Source of the DNA: Anaerolineae bacterium
GTDB lineage: Bacteria > Chloroflexota > Anaerolineae > Aggregatilineales > Phototrophicaceae
DNA length: 7,180 nucleotides
Direction of reading: 5' to 3'
Assembly: GCA_020848855.1 (NCBI GenBank)
Contig: JADLHH010000490.1
Span: forward strand, 1-7,180
The notes under the pieces were generated by a model that saw only the letters and a list, made by a program, of their open reading frames with translations, had not been told where the DNA came from and searched no databases. This document shows, piece after piece, positions 5,614-7,180 of this stretch. The translations under genes were made by a program, and so were the position numbers. The first letter of the stretch is position 1. The number at the start of each line of letters is the position of its first letter.

Positions 5614-6726
5614 ATGCTTTCAAGACGAATTTCGGGGGTCTTGCTGGCGGGTGTTTTGCTAATCGTTCTCGGTGTCAGCGCCCGTTCAACGGTGCAAGCC
5701 GATCCGCTTCTGCAGGACGTGCCACGTCTCGATGGCATGAACATTTATTTCACCGAAGCGGGCGGTGAAGCCAGCCGCTTCGACCGGTCGGACAGTGGGC
5801 TGTCGCGTTTTGCCGGGCTGCTGTCTCAGTTGGGAGCTAATCTCTTCACGCTGGAATGGCGCACGGGCTTTCCAACCGACGCCGACCTGATCGTGATCGC
5901 CGGACCCGCGAACGATCTGCCCCCGGATCAGATCGCGCGGTTGTGGTCGTACATGAATAATCAGGGGCGTGTTCTGCTGCTCGCCGATGCTTCGACGCGC
6001 GGCTCGCGTGGCGCGTTGCCGATGGCTGGCGGTCTGTTCGAGTTGATGTGGTCGGACATGGGACTGCGCGCGCACGACGACGTGGTCGTCGCCGAGGGCA
6101 CAGAACCAGTTTTCGCTGCGCCTGATCCTGAGGCGACGGCGGAAGTCGGCGCGGCAGTCACCGAAGCTCCGACGGGCGAGCGACCGATCCTGATTGCCGA
6201 TTTCGTAACGACTGACATCAATACCGCGCACCCGATCACTCAGAATCTGGTCGGTCCGCTGGAATTTTCGATGGCGCGTTCGCTGGAAGTGGACGCCTCC
6301 ATTCAGGGGTTCGTTGTGACGCCGCTGGTTTTCAGCGACCGGACGTTTTACGGCGAAGCAGCCTACGCAACCTATCTGACCGACGGTGTCTTTGATTTCA
6401 ATATTGGACAGGACACCACGCGCGGCGCGCTGCCGCTGGCGGCAGCCTATCAGAACGACCGCGTCGCCTCGCGTATTGTCGTGATTGGCGACCGTGAGTT
6501 TGCGACCAACGCCGGCGGGCTGCGCACCTCGCCGCCCAACAGCGCCGGATTCCTGTTCCCGGATAATGCCCGTTTCCTGATGAACGCGGTCACCTGGCTG
6601 CTCGATCAGCCGTCTGTCAGTGTGGAGTTCCCGACACCCGGTCCGACCGCGACTGTGACGATTACGCCATCGCCGACGCCGACCCGCACGCCGACACCCG
6701 TCGTAACGCCCACGCCGGCGTCCTAG
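5614..6726 (+). CDS. secreted DUF4350/GldG-like protein with Thr/Pro-rich tail
   Basis: This 370-residue protein is exported. MLSRR plus a hydrophobic core (6-22) form a signal peptide or anchor, with likely cleavage near VQA (27-29). The body resembles the DUF4350/GldG-type domain related to class I glutamine amidotransferases. It has SGLSRFAGLLSQLGA (61-75), ADLIVIAGP (90-98), an RVLLLADAS strand (119-127), HPITQNL (206-212), LAAAY (275-279), RIVVIGDREFATN (287-299) and FLMNAVTWLLDQ (321-332). The last blocks match the 'vviGdsdF.tN ... flNavnWL' pattern of GldG-like proteins. No catalytic Cys-His-Glu triad is visible, so a binding or structural role outside the membrane is likelier. Residues 340-370 are a Thr/Pro linker (PTPGPTATVTITPSPTPT and onward), and the protein stops there without a membrane helix or anchor motif. 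It starts a plus-strand unit with the next gene 31 bases downstream. The precise function is unknown. Confidence 0.72.
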   Translation: MLSRRISGVLLAGVLLIVLGVSARSTVQADPLLQDVPRLDGMNIYFTEAGGEASRFDRSDSGLSRFAGLLSQLGANLFTLEWRTGFPTDADLIVIAGPANDLPPDQIARLWSYMNNQGRVLLLADASTRGSRGALPMAGGLFELMWSDMGLRAHDDVVVAEGTEPVFAAPDPEATAEVGAAVTEAPTGERPILIADFVTTDINTAHPITQNLVGPLEFSMARSLEVDASIQGFVVTPLVFSDRTFYGEAAYATYLTDGVFDFNIGQDTTRGALPLAAAYQNDRVASRIVVIGDREFATNAGGLRTSPPNSAGFLFPDNARFLMNAVTWLLDQPSVSVEFPTPGPTATVTITPSPTPTRTPTPVVTPTPAS

Positions 6727-6757
6727 TTGTGATAGACGGAGCAGTGGCGGCGAGTCC

Positions 6758-7180
6758 ATGCGCGTCCTGAGCATTCTGTTTTTGATATTGCTGGTATCGG
6801 TTGCTCCTGGCTATGCCCAGGAGCGACCGCTGGTCGTCTTTATCGAAGAACCTGGCACGCTGAACATGGCGTCTGTGACCGACAACGGTCCCGACGGACT
6901 GACGCGGCTGGCGTCGATCTTCGAGAGCCTCGGCGCGCGCACCAGTTGGATTCGGCTGCGCGACCGTGTGCCTGAAGACGCCCGTGTGATCGTGCTGATT
7001 CGCCCGCGCAGCACCCTGACCCCCGCTTTCATCGCCCGCATCTGGCAGCAGGTGGGCGCGGGCAGCAGTCTGCTGGTTGCGCTGGAGCCTCCGCGCTTCA
7101 TCAGCGGCAACACCGAAACATCCGGCAGTGGTCTCGACAAGCTGATGACCTACGACGTGGGCGTCAGCCTGCTCAACGGC
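6758..7180 (+). CDS. second secreted DUF4350-like protein, 5' part only
   Basis: The frame is open from ATG 6758 to the window end, giving the first 141 residues of a longer protein. Residues 1-20 (MRVLSILFLILLVSVAPGYA) are a clear signal peptide with predicted cleavage after AYA or nearby. Residues 47-111 align without gaps to residues 62-126 of the preceding protein, with 21 identical positions of 65 by my count. These include GLxRxA, LGA, the ARVIVLIRP strand, FIARIW and the LLVALEP strand. The two genes are therefore probably tandem paralogues. The start has only a weak ribosome site (GGCGAG close to the ATG). Upstream GTG codons are out of frame. The 31-base gap suggests one operon. The C-terminal half, including any membrane segment, lies outside the window. 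Confidence 0.75.
   Translation, partial: MRVLSILFLILLVSVAPGYAQERPLVVFIEEPGTLNMASVTDNGPDGLTRLASIFESLGARTSWIRLRDRVPEDARVIVLIRPRSTLTPAFIARIWQQVGAGSSLLVALEPPRFISGNTETSGSGLDKLMTYDVGVSLLNG

Noticed and set aside
5686..6774. Minus-strand open frame (362 codons) opposite the DUF4350-like gene
   Set aside because: It is Arg-rich and low in hydrophobic residues, with no recognisable motif. The plus strand has a signal peptide, family motifs and a strong ribosome site.

Overview
The window is G+C-rich bacterial DNA that looks like a member of the Chloroflexota, probably Anaerolineae-like. The support is indirect: Thr/Pro repeat tails on secreted proteins, two tandem secreted proteins of the DUF4350/GldG-like type, and overall codon style. 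No rRNA, tRNA or marker gene fixes the taxonomy. I see no CRISPR array, insertion sequence or attachment site.

Layout. Bases 54-2109 (minus strand) hold a tightly packed pair: a UPF0316 (DUF5698 + DUF2179) membrane protein, then a Wzx-like polysaccharide flippase starting one base after its stop. A 222-base divergent spacer follows (2110-2331). It has an extended -10-like element for the minus pair and a weak small ORF overlapping the next start by ATGA. Bases 2332-3303 (plus strand) encode a cysteine-free 323-residue protein that I recognise as a homologue of the vertebrate LEG1 family (Liver-enriched gene 1, formerly DUF781, human C6orf58). It converges, with a 15-base gap, on a minus-strand pair: a GT4 glycosyltransferase (3319-4491, TTG start) and, upstream of it, a class I SAM-dependent methyltransferase (4546-5337). 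A degenerate run of heptamers (AGTGCTG) lies across the methyltransferase stop and the gap between those two genes. A second divergent spacer (5338-5613) leads to a plus-strand pair: a secreted DUF4350/GldG-like protein with a Thr/Pro tail (5614-6726), and the 5' part of a second protein of the same kind (6758 to the window end).

How the genes may work together. Flippase, glycosyltransferase and methyltransferase are the sort of genes found in loci that build, modify and export a surface glycan. They are not one continuous operon here, because the LEG1-like gene breaks the minus-strand run. The two DUF4350-like proteins appear to form a separate transcription unit of exported proteins that continues past the window.

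The main point of interest is the bacterial LEG1-like gene. The family is known for a secreted vertebrate protein, first studied in zebrafish liver development. Here it occurs as a short, cysteine-free protein without a signal peptide, in a bacterial neighbourhood with glycan-related genes and with visibly lower G+C than the adjacent glycosyltransferase.
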